64,000 bases of DNA from Prunella strophiata (taxonomy: Eukaryota > Chordata > Aves > Passeriformes > Prunellidae). The stretch lies in assembly GCA_036583965.1 (NCBI GenBank), contig JAZBQD010000017.1, positions 21,486,385 to 21,550,384 on the forward strand. The letters are read 5' to 3'. Under the pieces are notes generated by a model. That model did no database searches, was not told the origin of the DNA, and saw only the letters and a program-made list of their open reading frames with translations. The position numbers were made by a program, and so were the translations under genes. Below are positions 1-15,700 of this stretch, piece by piece; position 1 is the first letter of the stretch, and every line of letters begins with the position of its first letter.

Positions 1-760
1 AGCCATTTCCATGGATTATTCATGTCTATCTGAAAATCTGAAATGTTTTAAACACATTAATAGATGGCATTTGATACTTCACATATTTCATAACTGCTCA
101 TTTAAATGCCTATCAGTGGCAGGGAGACCAACTTAATTTTTATGTAGATGTATAAAAATCTGTTTTTCTAAAGGAACTGAAACCTGACTGTACCAGCTTG
201 CCATGTCAGTTAAATTTATTTTGACAAAATTTTAGATGGATCAGTATCAGGCTATATAAATTTCTTCTGTCAAAGTGGTAATTCCTGCACTGTTTGTCCT
301 TGACATTTAGAAATATTCTTATAGTACAGATATCCTTCTGCTCAAGCAGAAATTATTCATCTTTGGACATGAAGCTTAATTGGACAGTGCTGGCTGTGGT
401 CTCCAGTAAAAGCAGGGATCACGTGCCGAGCAGAGCAGACAGTTGTTTGCTCCAATTCTGTTACATTTCTGATAGGGATGTGAGCACAGCTGGTGGAAAA
501 TGGTGCTGCTGTGTGTCACAGCAGATCCTTTGTCTTGCAGGGCTGTAATCCTCAGAGAAAATGCTTCTCTTTCATCTTGCAGTTTTTTGAAGGCGCTCAG
601 TCTCGGCTGTTAATTTTTGAGGCTCAGGGTTATGAAATGCAAAGTGCTGCTCAGTGGCTTCCTGAGGATGCAGTATTGATGTGCTCACAGCCAAGAAAGC
701 TTTGAATGGTAAATTGTACCTCATTTCTGTTTGTAATTTCATAAACTCTTATATTAACAG
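1..760 (+). other. APC: APC intron 6, 3' part
   Basis: AT-rich intronic DNA ending in the acceptor AG at 759-760. I searched it for the preceding coding exon (the coiled-coil region ending before the exon 7 Arg-Ala-Pro) and did not find it, so the first six coding exons lie outside. No repeat recognised. Confidence 0.7.
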
Positions 761-3700
761 AGAGCACCTCAAAGCAAGCATGAAGCAGGTTCCCATGATA
801 CAGAGAGGCAGAATGAAGGTCAAGGAGCAGCAGAAATCAGTGTGGCAACCAGCAGTACTGGTCAGGTAAGTAGAGTATTTTGCTTGTTTTATTATAATTA
901 AATATTTGAGACATACGATGCTTACATGTTGGTATTTAACTTACTGCATTTGCATGCCTAGTAATTAAAAAAAAAAAATTATATTTTTCTTCTTTCCATC
1001 TATATCTGGGAAATTTCTTGTATTTACTGTAAGAAAGTGTTTGAATAAAGGGAAGTATAAATATTCTGTAATGCAGGGAGCCTTTTTCTTTTGTTTAAAT
1101 GATTAATGAGCCTAGTGGTATGAAAGAGATAGCAAGAATGACTACAGGAAATGTATTTCATTATAGGTGAACTGTAATATAAGAAGTGCTAGTAAATTAT
1201 GGAAAATTGTTCAAATTTTCATTTTAGAAACTACCACTAAGATATTGGTGTTTTTTTAAAAAAGAAAAAAAGCAAATGACAGGTTCATTATTAATGTTTC
1301 TTTAATACTGTATTATCTAAAGCTTTGAAACCGAAATATCAATGAAGGAATCTCCTGAAAGTTGGCTGAAGGGTTATTTAAATGCTTCTAAATAATCTTC
1401 CATTGCTGTTCCTCCTTTTATTACTGAAATACATTAGCGGAATATTTTGAGGTATACATTAAATTCTTCTCTTTTAAAATCAATATTTATTACTACTCTC
1501 CTTGGCTAAAAATACTTTTAATTTATTTACCATTATTATTTTCTTTCACGATTTCCAGCTGTAGCTTAGACATTCCCACTAGTAATTTGGGTTTTTAAAA
1601 CTTCACACTACAGATTTAATAGCTGAATTCATATACAGGATATTTTTGTTACTCCAGGGAAGTAAAATTATTTAAATATTTCCAAAAGTGTCTTGTAGAA
1701 GATTTATCAGAAAGAATTGTGGTTTGGCTGGAATATTTCACTTGATTAAACATTAGGCACAGCCCATAATTTTGCTTTTGAAATACATTTGATCACCATT
1801 TGGAATTAAATTCTATCATCCACATCTTATTGCGGTGCTGACTCTTAATTCTTATGACAGCTTTATTGTTTGGGAAGAAAATAGTTCACTGCTGCTTTCG
1901 GGCTGAAAGCATAATGTATTTAAATAATTGATGCATTGTTGCTTTATCATCCATCTTCAGAGAATGAATTAGGAGTTTTTCTGGACAATGTATTTTACAG
2001 AGAAGGAAGGAAGAAGGGATTGTCATGTCTTGGCAGACTTATGCAAATGGAAGATCCATTCATAATTCAGTTGAGGCCTTAATGTTGAGGATTTGTGCAA
2101 TTTTGACCTTTGCCTTGTAAAAATGTATAAAACATGGCTATTCCTTCCTCCTGGTGGGGGATAGAGCCAGGGCACTGTATCTGTGTTAAAACAGCCATCT
2201 GGGGATTATTTGCTTTCAGTGCAAGTCCAGACTGAGGAAGTTTAATGGATTGGACGTAATGTTTATTTCTGATAAACCAGTTCAGTATACTTAGAGCAAT
2301 CACCATTCAGTGGAGTGAAAAAAAGTTTTCACCAAATTATTTTGTTCTAATTGGTTTTGTAATCAGTGTTAATGGAATCCAGGATTTTTCACTTTTCGGA
2401 TGTGTCCTTTTAAGCACCATCTTTCAGCTGTCTTTTTGTTTCCTTTGCACTCACTACTCTCCTGCTGAAGTAAAATTTTCTTTATAGCTTCATTTTGCTA
2501 GTTCTATAAAGGAATTTGTTGAGATTGTCCATCTTGTTAAGAAAATATGTCACAAAACAGGGAAAATTACTCAGCTGGCATGGTAAATAGGGTAAAATTA
2601 TGAGTGAAAGACAGTCAAGTATAGATGCCAGAAACAAGATGAAGTAGAGACGAAAATATTTTGAAGGAGAAGGTCCTACACAGGAAGGGTCCACGTAAAA
2701 TTTCCTTGTCATTTCCCATTTTCTTGGATGAATGAGTGCTCACCTGACATTAGTTCCTTGGCATTAGTCTTTACAAGCCAGTGAGAAATGTAGTTACACT
2801 TCAGCTGAGCATCCTAGTGTCCAGGCAGCAGAGGCATGAGATGGCTCTGAGGGAACTGCTTACCTGAACTGAGGTTGCCCCAGACTTATGTCATTTTTAA
2901 CCTTCTTGGATGAAACAGTCATACTGAACTTAATAATGGATAGTTTTGGTACATTGTGTTGAACCTGTAATCCTCCGAATGTAGTTTGAGGAAATAGGAA
3001 GGGACTACAGCATGTAAAAATCCAGGAATTCATTCTCATACACTTAGCACTGAACATTATTTAAGTGAATTATGGAGGAAATGTAGTGTGATTTACTTCC
3101 TAAGCTTTTAGATTCTGACTTATTCCCTGTAGTCAACAGAGAAAGTAAGGGTTTGTGTACATAGGAAATATAGATTGGAATAAATGGTGTTAATATAAAT
3201 AATTCCAGTTATACTCTTGTAGCATAAAATACTTCTTCTGGAACATGTATCATGTATTTTCTGGATTCAAATGTGGGAGTGAAATAAGTATAATAATGTT
3301 AATGTGTTTAAATATTCCAGTATAACTAGATTCTTTTCTGTCTATACAAACACTTCATTAAGTTACTCCTACCTTGTACTTATAAGTCTCTTTCAACTTC
3401 ATGTTTAAGATGTCAAACTGTATGAATTGCAAAATTCCTCTTTCTTTATGGAGCATATAGAAGAAACAGACATTATTTCAAAGTGTCTTCCATGGAATTT
3501 TCTTCAGTGTGTTAACTATTTTAACTGGAAAAAAAAATTATATTCATTGATCCACATAGTTTGAAAACATTTTGCAAATTAGGCTAATAATTCCATTAAC
3601 TGGTTTTGCTTTTTTAGAGGATCAAATTAAAACTGGTGACTACCTCAGGAAAATAGTGATTGATACTAAAAGTGTTCTCTAAACAAATACAGTTTTTAAT

Positions 3701-6700
3701 TTCCCAAAGCAGATGGGAAGGGAGTGATATAGTAAGGGAAACATCACAGATAGAAAACAACAGCAAATAAAAAGTAAAGAATATGAGTGGATAAAAAGAG
3801 GCAGAAAAAGGAAAAATGTAAATACATGAAATTAATAAGACAAAGGTGCTAATAATTGAGTCTTGATAATACAGGTAGGAGCACACCTAAACTCTAGGAA
3901 AATTACATCAAATATTGTCAGAATTATTTTGTAGTTTTCACTAATCCACTTATGATTTGCTTTTGAAATCGACAAATTCAAGTACAGTTATTCATTACCC
4001 AGATCAGTCTGTTGTTACTGGTGGGTTCTTGGATACCTATTCCAGTGCACTATAAAATCTGACATAAAAGTGGGGTCTGTTTTTTTCACACTGTCAAAAT
4101 TATTATTCAGTTTGTTCCAAAATCCACTTCTTCTTGGTGAAAATAGTAATTAAATCCATCCACTTGAAAATACATTTCTATTGAGACTAAATTTCAGGAA
4201 AAAGAGTTAATACAACCAGGTTTAACAGTGACCTCTATGCTGTGTCAGGGCTGAGAGGACCTAAGAGAAGCAGGTTGGCAGTTTGTTGCAGCCGGCACAA
4301 CTGCATCATCCAGTGCTGAAACTGAATTAGCCAATGTTGTTCTGTCCCTCAGACTTTGTTTTATATGAGTTGTTGTTTAAATCTGTAGGGTTCTGCTGCT
4401 CGAGTGGACCATGAGACAGCCAGTGTTATGAGCTCTAGTAGTAACTATTCTGTTCCTCGCAGACTGACAAGTCATCTGGGTACCAAGGTAACCGAAGATT
4501 ACAAACCACAGGTCGCTAATGCTACATTTTTACTAATACAATAACCTCATTGTTTCTGCCAGTAGTACTAATATTATCTGAACAGTCTTGTCCATACATA
4601 GTAATTTTTATTAAGTTAAAATTTTAGTATATTTTTTCAACTTTGAAAATATATGCACAGAAATCTTTTTTTTTTTTAACTTGTTGATGATGAGTTAAGA
4701 GTTGTTACAGTAAGGAACAAGCAGTTCCTAGAAGCTACTGGGATATCAAAGAACCTTGTGATGTTGCTTTATAATCCATGATGAAAATTATCCTTTTTAA
4801 GAGTGCTTCTTTGAATACTTTTGCAGAATCCAAATCCACAAAACAGACACAGTTGACAAGAAATTTAAGAGACCAAAAAAAATTTATTTAAGCCCTTCAC
4901 AGCATCTGCAGATGAAAGACTCCACTAAAAAATACATATGCAGCATTAAATGAGAGGGGAAGAAGAGGGCAAATTCATAAGCCACTGGATCTCTTACTGC
5001 CTCTGGAATCAGCAGCAGTGTGGATACTGTGGGTGCTGTGCTGAGCATAATCCTCTGGCAAGCTGCACCTGTTAATTTTGCATAGTGTTAATGATTTCGG
5101 GCCTTAAAACAGTGTTACAATGTTGTCATTTCAGTCCCACGCTGCATGCACATCCTAAATGGATGTGACATCAGCTGTCTGTCTGCCAGTTTTCACTGCA
5201 AACTGTACAACTCCACAAAGTTACAAACAGCAGGAAAGCCCTGAAGGCAGGAACAGGAGTGAGTGTGGAAGGATACAGGCAAAGACACAGGTTTAACTGA
5301 GTGTACTCTGGGGTAGGAAATTATTAATATTAATGCCTTAAAAGGGAAAATGGTAGAAATTCTGAATGGAGGAGTACATTTACAGGTGCAAAAAGAGATG
5401 AGTCTGTGGGCAGTCTATGTAAACAAGAGAAACAAATAGATTTTTTTATTTGTTTTTCCTATAATACATGAGCAACTTGGAGGCCTGATTTGGTGGCCTC
5501 TTCAGCTTTATTCTCTGCAAAAACTTAACCTTCTAAATTCAAGTAACTCTGTATTATAGCTGCCAGTTGAAACATCTGCAAAAAGATACACATGAAGCAA
5601 ATTAAATTCGCTCTCCTTTAAGAATCAAAGGCTTTGTTTAAATGCTACATTTGGGGTTTCCCAGACCAGGAAGATAGGATCTCCAAACTGGGATGCTAGG
5701 CTGTCACAGAAGTGTCTCCTATTTGAATGGGTTTTGCCATGAGACCATACAGTTTCACAAACTCTAAGATTTGTATTGCCTCAGCAACCCTGTAGTGTTT
5801 AGAGAAGTCCATGTTACCAGACTGGCTGTTTCGTCTGCCTGGTGCTGTTCATTCTTTTTGAAACTCAGTATGTGTATTAATCTTGGAATTGTCACTGAAG
5901 ACACCAAATAAAATCATTCATTGATAGGGTAATCAGTGCAAATGTCTAATTATTAGTAGGAAAATTTGTCTAATGGTCCAAAGTCTCATTTCTTCCGTAA
6001 TTACTGTATTCTAGAGAAACACACATGCTGCTACTTTATAATTCCTTTTGATACTTTCTTTATGTTGTGCTTTGACTTTGAATGTTCCTGTTTATCTTGG
6101 CTTTATGAGTTTGGAGTTTTTAGATCGTATCTAAGATGATCCTCTACATCCTGTTATTCTGCTAAAAGTTGACTAGAAGAATCAAATACATTTCTTGATT
6201 GAAAGCTGTTACTGAAGTGTGGGAGGACAAACCAAATGGTGCCTTGACCACAATATTACACAAAAGCCAAGGGAATCACTCAAAAATAGCTATTTTTAAT
6301 TTTAAAAAATTGGGTTACTCCAAGTTAAAGGGGTAATGCTGGGTTTTCATGGCATGAGTTAATTTGACAAATGCTCAGTATTTTATACATACTACATAAG
6401 CATTTGTCTGCTTTACTGTTTTTATCCATGCAAACTTGAAAAAGTATTAATTTAACTCTTTAGTTTTGCATTTGCTCGAAATAATCTGGTCCATATAAAA
6501 GTTAGTTTTCATAACAAAAAATTATCAGTTAATTTAATTTAAATTGATCAGTTAATGTCAGGTTTTTTTCAGCATGATGTAGACTATAAATAAAGTGTAA
6601 TGAATTCTCACAGAGCCTACCTTTTTAAAGAAATATTTAATTTTAAAGGTATTTTGGGTTCCCAAAATGAAACGTTTCATTATACATTTGTTCAATCTTT

Positions 6701-9700
6701 TTATATGATGGAAATCTGGAAGTCTTTGCTATTGGTTTTGTAGATTAATGCAGTTACACACAGCTACCCCCCACTTCCAGCCATTTAACCACTAAATGGA
6801 ATTTATTAAGATTGTGAATGCTGAAGTAGTAATAGTGTTTAATTACATTTAAATAGCAGAATTTTTTTCACCATTAAATAAGGGGGTTTTTTCTCATATG
6901 TACCATTCAAACTTCGTTTCAATTTGATGTGTGTTTTTAAAACGTAACTGTATTTTTAAAATCATTTGACCTGCAGGTGGAAATGGTGTATTCATTGTTA
7001 TCAATGCTTGGTACTCATGATAAAGATGACATGTCAAGAACATTGCTAGCAATGTCTAGCTCCCAGGACAGCTGCATAGCCATGCGTCAGTCTGGATGTC
7101 TTCCTCTCCTCATCCAGCTTTTACATGGCAACGATAAGGACTCTGTGTTGTTAGGAAACTCCCGTGGTAGTAAAGAGGCCCGTGCCAGAGCCAGCGCAGC
7201 GCTGCACAACATCATCCACTCCCAGCCCGACGACAAGCGAGGCAGACGGGAAATCCGTGTGCTCCATCTCTTGGAGCAGATCCGTGCTTACTGTGAAACG
7301 TGTTGGGAATGGCAGGAGGCACATGAACAAGGCATGGACCAAGACAAAAACCCAAGTAGGTTCTGCAAGCCATATAAAAATGTTTCAAGGATATATTGAA
7401 AAGAGTGAATTTACAGAGAGTACAGCTTTAATCTGACTTCTTGTTGAATGTATGCAAGTTTTCTTATATACATATATGTGTGTGCATAGTTTCTTCTTTA
7501 TTTAAGTTCAGCTACTGTTGGGAAATAGTATGTGTCACAGATATGATACCCAATTTACAAGATTTTTATTTCAATCTTGGACTTTGGTGTGCTTTCCAGT
7601 TAGTAATTCTAGTTGTTTATATTTGTAATTTGTAAAATAATATTGAATTATTATACTCATTCTGTTTTACATTTTTATGGATAAACAATCCCAAATTGCT
7701 CTTCATGCAGATGTTTAGGAGACAGCACTTTCCATTTGGGAGAGGGGCAGAGAGCACAAATTAAATAATCTCCATCCATCAAAATGAACTGCTATTTATA
7801 ATGTTATAAGTGAGAAATGCAAATAGGATTTTTCTCAGGGAACAGTTAGAAAAAAGGATTTAACCTTTTAGTTACCTTAGTTGCTTCTCTGAATTGAGGG
7901 CATCCCATGAGTGTAGCCTGTAGGTGTCCGTGGCAGGTGTGTGACTGAAATCAGAGCTGCCTCGTGCCTGGTGCAGTTCAGCAGAAGTGGCTTCTGCACA
8001 AGCTGTATCAGTACCATTTCTGCATTATCAAGAACCTAGCTCACAAAAGTATGAACCTAAAAACTTCTAGGTTATGAAGCCAAAGGTTTAATTAACCATT
8101 CATAAGGATAAAGCACCCAAAGAAACAGAATATTATTTATTGCCACCAGAATATTTTACCATATTGATTTTTTTCACAAACATTATTAATTTCTAAGAGT
8201 AATAAGGTAATTTTTTTTGCACTGCTAGTCATATTTCTAACTCAGCACATACATTCAGGATTCTCCCTAATTTGTTCTCAAGCATCAAATATATTTACAG
8301 TACACAGTTTCTTTAGTAATAGTCTTAACTAATTGTGTGTTCATGGATTGACTAGGAAGATACAGACATGACCAAAACTGCAGCTGGTTTATTTTTAAGA
8401 TTAGATTTGCTCTGGAGAACTTATGATCTAGCAAAGTCACCTGGAAGGTACTAATTATTACCTGTTTTTGGATCAGTGCCTGCTCCAGTGGATCATCAGA
8501 TTTGTCCTGCAGTGTGTGTTTTGATGAAACTTTCCTTTGATGAAGAACACAGACATGCTATGAATGAGCTTGGTAAGATCAGATTTGAGAAGCTTGCTAG
8601 AAACCATGGCCCTCCTTGTGCATGTCACTGCATATATGGCTTTTTTTAATAAGAGTTTTAGCTATTAACAACAATTCATTTGGGTCAGTTATTGAGCCCT
8701 AAGTGCTGAAAGCAATTGAAATTAACTACACCATTTCCCAGTGGATAAATTATTATGACAGTTACTGGTTTTTCTGGCATGAATTGTGAATTTTGGAAGA
8801 GTAATATTATTGTGGAAATATTTGCAATTTTACAAGTGTGGCACTTGAAATTGAGGCTACTTTCCAGGACGGGTGGTTTTTTGACTGGTGTTTTAGTGAG
8901 GCTTTTTCATCCTGCATTTGTTTTTGTTTGACAGCCTGAATTTTTTTAGTCTGTGTTCAGTAAATTCCATGCATGCAATTTTAGCAATTCATATGTCTTT
9001 CTGAGCACTGTGGTTTTCAGACATTTGAGGTTTCTTCTGTACATAAAAATGCAATTTGTTCCTTGCTACATATGTCCTGTATTTACAACATTAGAGTACA
9101 GCTATGACTCTTTTGACTTTTTTTCTTACCTGAATGTTTTTAAAGGAGGTTTGCAGGCAATTGCTGAACTGCTGCAAGTGGATTGTGAAATGTATGGACT
9201 TACAAATGATCACTACAGTGTTACCCTGAGGAGGTATGCTGGCATGGCTCTGACAAACCTGACTTTTGGAGATGTGGCAAACAAGGTGAGAGCAGAACTG
9301 TAAACTTGCAGTAATTTCAATTCATTGATGTTTGAATTACAGCTCTCTCAACACAGGTGATTAAAATATCCAGGATAGGATATTGAGTTTAAACTCAAGG
9401 CAGGAGTTCCAAATATCTCTCTCATTCCATCCTGTTGCTGACAGAGAGCATAACAAACAGAATGATGTGTCATACAACTGTGGTATTGGCTCTCAAATCA
9501 CTTTTGCCACTGAAAGCAAGGATTTTATCTATTGGCCTGCTTTTTTAATTAGAACTAGGTTAGTACGGCACACAGTGATTTTATAGTAACTGATTCTTTC
9601 TGAGAATGTTGAATTAAAATTCATAATTGGGTCATTTTCTGAAATTTTCATTTATTTAACAATACTATTACTTTCTAATGGAATTTTTCCGACCTCTTCA

Positions 9701-12700
9701 GGCTAGAGCTTGCTTTTAAATATCTGGAGTATATCTGGATCAAACTGGGCACTACTTCAATCATTGTAAGAAAAGATTGGTTCCCCTTATTTCTGATAAG
9801 GACATTTCTTTTAAATGCTAGAAACTTCCCATAGATTTGCCAGCCTGTGGATCTTAAAATAATTCAATAATGAAGACTTGCCCTTCTGCTCTAGAGGGAA
9901 GACATTTCAGCAGTAAATGGAAAAAACAGACTTCAGAGAACTTGGGATTTGTTCTCTCACTAGGCAGTAGGTAACAACACATGCTGGCTCACAGGGGTTT
10001 TTATCTGGTGCAAAGGAAAGAAAGCATCTAAGGTAGTAAAGGTCCAGATCATGTCCTAGAACTGCTGTAAAAAATACAAAATTTTAGCACAATTTTGCCA
10101 CTTATGTATTTAAACTGATAGCTATGCTGAAATTTTTAGTAGTTGTAAACCCAAGTATTTATTGTTGACAACATATTTTACTAAGTTTTTATTAAACTTA
10201 GCTATTATTTGCTTAAAATACCAAAATGTTGTGCAGAAGCAGCCATCTAACCTGCTGTTTAATACTGCTCACTTTTTTTTTTTTTTCTCCTGATTCCTAA
10301 CAGGCTACATTATGTTCCATGAAGGGGTGCATGAGAGCTCTTGTAGCCCAGCTGAAATCTGAAAGTGAAGACTTACAGCAGGTACTGCTCTTTTGAGATA
10401 AAATACTTCTTTTGTTGTCTTGTCTGCCTTAACTTTGATGCAAAATTTTTCTCATAATTATTTCATTAATTAGGAAGTAAATTCTTCTTGTAAAGCATTC
10501 TTATCTGTGGTATAATGTTCTGGGATTTTTTTTTTTTGTGGTTTGTTTTTTTTTAAATCATAATGCATGGGCTGCAAATCTTATTTTATGACCCTGATCT
10601 GTTACTGTCTGTTCTAATAAGGTGTAAGGGTGTAAGGAAAACAGCCTGAAAATAAAGCCTTTAGGAAGTGCTTAGGGTAATCCTCAGAGCTGAGAGAGCA
10701 GAACTTGTGGAAAATTACTAAATATTAAATTATAATCAACTTTAATTAATGCTTATTGCACACAAAGTGGAACAGTTCTTTAAAAGAAAACCCCCATTCT
10801 CCTTGCAGTCTGAGTGAATCATTAGATAAAAGAGCAATTTTAAATAAAATTGACCTTATCTCTTAAAAATGCTGTTAATGAAATATTCTCTCCTTAACAG
10901 GAGGAGCTCACTAGTTACAATTGAGAAAAATATTATAATTACAATAGAGGTTATTGGATAAACTCTGTGATGTGGTATTAGGACAGGTATTGCGTATTCT
11001 TGAAAAGAGAGTCACAGACATGTGGGCCCTCTGACCTCCGGGATGTCTCCAGCCACTGGCATCTAGACACCACACACACACACAGAGGAGGAAGTCCTCC
11101 ACTCAGGACAAGTTATAAACAGGTTTTAGTAAGAATATGGGATTGAGTGTACTCAAAAGGCATGTCCACACAACCATATCAGCCACTCAGCTGTTCAGAT
11201 GTCACTGTGTCTTTCTGTCCCCTGTGCTGAAAGATCACCTCAATCCATTTGTTTTCCTACATTTGAAACCTTTGGGTCCAGCCATCCTGCAATAAGTGCT
11301 CTGCAGTTCCAGAATGTTTTTCCCCCGGATCCCACAGTGTCCCACATCCCCAGTCCAGAACGGGCAGAGAGCTGCTCCCTTTGACTCCCCTGAATGTCAC
11401 AGTTGGGCCACGGGGTGGTGGGCTCCCTGGGAGAGTCCTGGGAAGAGCCTGGACAGGGCACAGCTCCCAGCTGGCTCTGGGCTCCTGTGTTGCTCTGGCT
11501 GTGTTGAGGTGGGCTCTGAGGGGCTGCTGGCTCCTTGGGAGCAGCCAGGGCTGGGTGTTCCCGGGCCCTTCCATGTGCCACTGGCTCCCTGTGCTCCACT
11601 GGGGGTGAGCAAGGGAGCATTCACCACGTAACCTGAAAAGTTTATGTACTTCTGTGACAGTGAGAACACACATAAGCTTAAGTTTTCTATCAAATTCATT
11701 TCATGAGGGATATGCATGCTTACAGCTGCTCATGAGTGGATGGAGTTTAATGTGTAATGACTGCTCACTACAGTGACAACCTGTCTCAGTCTAACTGCTG
11801 CCAAGTACAAGGACATCTTCTGGAGATAACTATTCTGCTTTTAAAAGGCACAGTGTATTTTAAAAATACTTTAAAGAGCTTTATAAACATCAAAATCATA
11901 CCATCTGAGAGACAGGCAAGTGATACTGTTCTATTTTCCAAGTGGAAAAACTGAGAAAAATATTATATAAATCTTTCCTCTGAGATTATATAACTCTAAA
12001 ACAGACATAGGAATAGAGAAGAAAATCTACCTACAAATGTTCTGCTGGTGTGGGAAGCAGGGAACCTGATTTCCAATCTCTGTTTTAAGTACCAACATAC
12101 AAAAGCCAGTACCTTTGATCAAACTTGATGCTGAAATGTTAGACCAGTCTAGCAGACAATACCACAAAAAGCAGTTAGCAAATTTTAGTTCAGTAACTGA
12201 ACATGACCACTGTTAATTAACATAGCATTTGATAAGTCCAGGAGGTAAGTCTGATAACCTACTAAAAAAGTACCTATCTTAAAATATGTTACTTTTCTTT
12301 CTCATTTTGCAGGTCATTGCAAGTGTGTTGAGGAACTTGTCCTGGCGAGCAGATGTAAATAGTAAAAAGACTTTAAGAGAAGTTGGAAGTGTGAAAGCAT
12401 TGATGGAATGTGCTTTAGAAGTTAAGAAGGTATCTTCTATAAGTGATTAAATTGAATTTTTGAGAGATTGCATTTGTTTTACACAAAACATTAATATGAC
12501 CATTGACCATTTTTGATAACAGCAGTTGCTGTAATAGTTGATGTGGTTCAGGTAATTTGCCTGGAAGAAGAGTTTGATTTAACATAGCAGCAGACCACAA
12601 TGGAGCAATGGCACCTCAAAACCAGTATTGATCTGATTTTATTTATGGATGTTGACTGCTTTTGCATTTCAGTTTCATGAGCTGTACTGTTAAAAATAAT

Positions 12701-15700
12701 CTTTTTTATAATTTTGTCATTTAATAAAAGCTCTTTTCAGTTAGTTAGTAGGTATCTGTGACTTCTTTGGTGTGTAGATCAGAGAGACTCCTGCCAACTG
12801 GTCTTTAAGCCCTTTCTATCAGTGTGGCAGCAAACAAGTATTGAGGCACATCTTTCTTCAGAAAGAGGTATCTTTCTGATACCTCTGGGGCAGGAGAACT
12901 AAATGCATGGCTGAAGGAAGGAGCAAAGTGAACAAAATACATGTTCATTGCTGCCTGCACGCACCTTACCACCCCAGAGAGCAGAATTGGAATGTACACA
13001 GCTCCTTGGAGCTAACTTAGTGTGTTTCTGAGAGCTTAAGGTCAGTAGCTGAAAACTTCTCCTGTCATGTTGCTGTTTTCCTAGGAATCCACCCTGAAAA
13101 GCGTTCTGAGTGCCTTATGGAATTTGTCAGCACACTGCACTGGGAACAAAGCTGACATATGTGCTGTTGATGGTGCTCTTGCATTTCTGGTCGGCACACT
13201 GACATACCGGAGCCAAACAAACACTTTAGCCATCATAGAAAGTGGAGGAGGAATACTAAGAAATGTTTCTAGCCTAATTGCTACTAATGAGGACCATAGG
13301 TACGTACACTTCTGACCATTTTTAGTGGTTTCACTTGTATTATTTATTAGACAGTTTCTATGACCAAGCCTTAATATGAATGCATGTATTAAGTATAGTA
13401 ATTAAAAACAGCTAATTTGTAGTACATTTGGTGAAGTGGGTATTTCACTTACATAACAGGAATATGCAAACAGATTAAGAGCTGCTGCTTGCTAATGATG
13501 AACTGTACTAAAAGCTGACTATTCATATTTGTAATAGGATTTGGTTAGCATTCAGATAAAAGCTAGTGGAAATACAAATTATTTGCACAGGAGAATTCTT
13601 AATTATCCTTTGTAAGGGCAAAACTAATTTCTAGAATAATAGGTTTTTGTTTTGCTTTGTCTCTTACCCTTTTGAAATGCCACTTACAGATGTTTGTTTT
13701 CAATTACTCAACACCAGGCAAATCTTGCGAGAGAACAGCTGCCTACAAACCTTGCTACAACACTTGAAGTCACACAGTTTGACAATAGTTAGTAACGCAT
13801 GTGGGACCCTGTGGAATCTCTCTGCTCGAAACGCAAAGGATCAGGAGGCGCTGTGGGACATGGGAGCCGTGAGCATGCTGAAAAACCTGATTCACTCGAA
13901 ACACAAAATGATAGCCATGGGTAGTGCTGCAGCTCTAAGGAACCTCATGGCAAACAGGCCAGCAAAGTACAAAGATGCCAACATTATGTCTCCAGGATCA
14001 AGCCTCCCATCCCTCCATGTCAGAAAGCAAAAGGCACTGGAAGCAGAATTAGATGCTCAGCATTTATCAGAGACTTTTGACAACATTGATAACTTAAGCC
14101 CGAAAGCATCTCACCGCAATAAGCAGAGACATAAGCAAAATATATACAGTGAGTATGTCCTGGACGCCAGCCGCCATGACGACGGCGTGTGCAGGTCAGA
14201 GAGCTTTAATGCTGGCAATATGACTGTGCTCTCACCATATGTAAATACTACAGTATTGCCTGGCTCCTCCTCTTCTAGTAGAGGAAACACAGAGAATTCT
14301 CGATCTGAGAAAGACAGGAGTGTTGAAAGGGATCGAACAGTAGGTTTAAATACCTACCATCAAGCTGCAGAGAGTACTGGGAATTCCTCTAAGAGAATAG
14401 GAATGCAGATTTCTACTGCTGCAGCTCAGATTGCCAAAGTTATGGAAGAAGTAACAAGCATGCACATTCCACAGGAAGACAGAAGTTCTGGTTCCACTTC
14501 TGAAATACACTGTTTGACAGAAGACAGAAATGCCCAGAGGAGATCAGCCTCTGCCCATACTCACTCAAATACATACTTTCCAAAATCCGAGAACTCAAAC
14601 AGGACATGTCCTGTGCCTTATACAAAAATGGAATACAAAAGAGCTTCAAATGATAGTTTAAATAGTGTCAGCAGCAGTGATGGCTATGGTAAAAGAGGCC
14701 AAATGAAACCTTCCATTGAGTCTTACTCTGAAGATGATGAAAGTAAATTCTGTAGTTATGGCCAATATCCAGCTGACTTGGCACACAAGATTCATAGTGC
14801 AAATCACATGGATGACAATGATGGAGAACTAGACACTCCTATTAATTATAGTCTTAAATACTCAGATGAGCAGTTAAATTCTGGAAGGCAAAGTCCCTCC
14901 CAGAATGAAAGATGGGCAAGGCCTAAGCATATAATAGATGATGAAATGAAACAAAATGAGCAAAGACAGTCAAGGAACCAAAATGCAGCCTACCCTGTGT
15001 ACACTGAAAGTGGAGAGGATAAACACATGAAATATCAGACACCTTTTGGACAGCAGGAGTGTGTTTCTTCCTTTAGATCAAGAGGATCCAGTGGCTCAGA
15101 TCAGAACAGAGTAGGCCCAACTCTCGGAATGAATCAGAAAGTAAACCAGTCTTTGTGCCAGGTTGATGATTATGATGATGATAAGCCAACCAACTATAGT
15201 GAACGTTATTCTGAGGAGGAACAACATGAAGAGGAAGACAGACCAACTAATTACAGTATAAAGTACAATGAAGAGGAACATCACGTTGATCAGCCTATTG
15301 ATTATAGTTTAAAATATTCAACAGAAGTTCCAGCACCTTCTCAGAAGCCATCTTTTACTTTTCCAAAGACTTCTTCAGTGCAACTCAATAAAACTGACCA
15401 TATTCCCCCAAGCAGTGGGAGCACATCAGCCCCCTCAGCTGGTTCAAAGAGGCAGAACCAGCTTCACCCAAGCTCTGCACAGAGCAGAAGTGGTCATGCA
15501 CAGAAGAATGCCTCCTGTAAGACTCCCTCTATTAATCAGGAAACTATACAAACTTACTGTGTGGAAGATACCCCAATATGTTTTTCAAGGTGTAGCTCTT
15601 TGTCATCCTTGTCATCAGCTGAAGATGAAATCGGACGTGATCAATCTGCACGTGGCACAGATGCCAATAACACACTGCAGATTGCAGAACTGAAGGAGAA

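Noticed and set aside
7356..8476. Suspected novel intron splitting APC exon 9
   Set aside because: On counting, the pieces are 379 and 96 bases, the lengths of human exons 9 and 10, so this is the ordinary intron 9.
11240..11673. 126- and 138-codon minus-strand frames in APC intron 12
   Set aside because: Overlapping frames in a GC-rich island with no recognisable protein.
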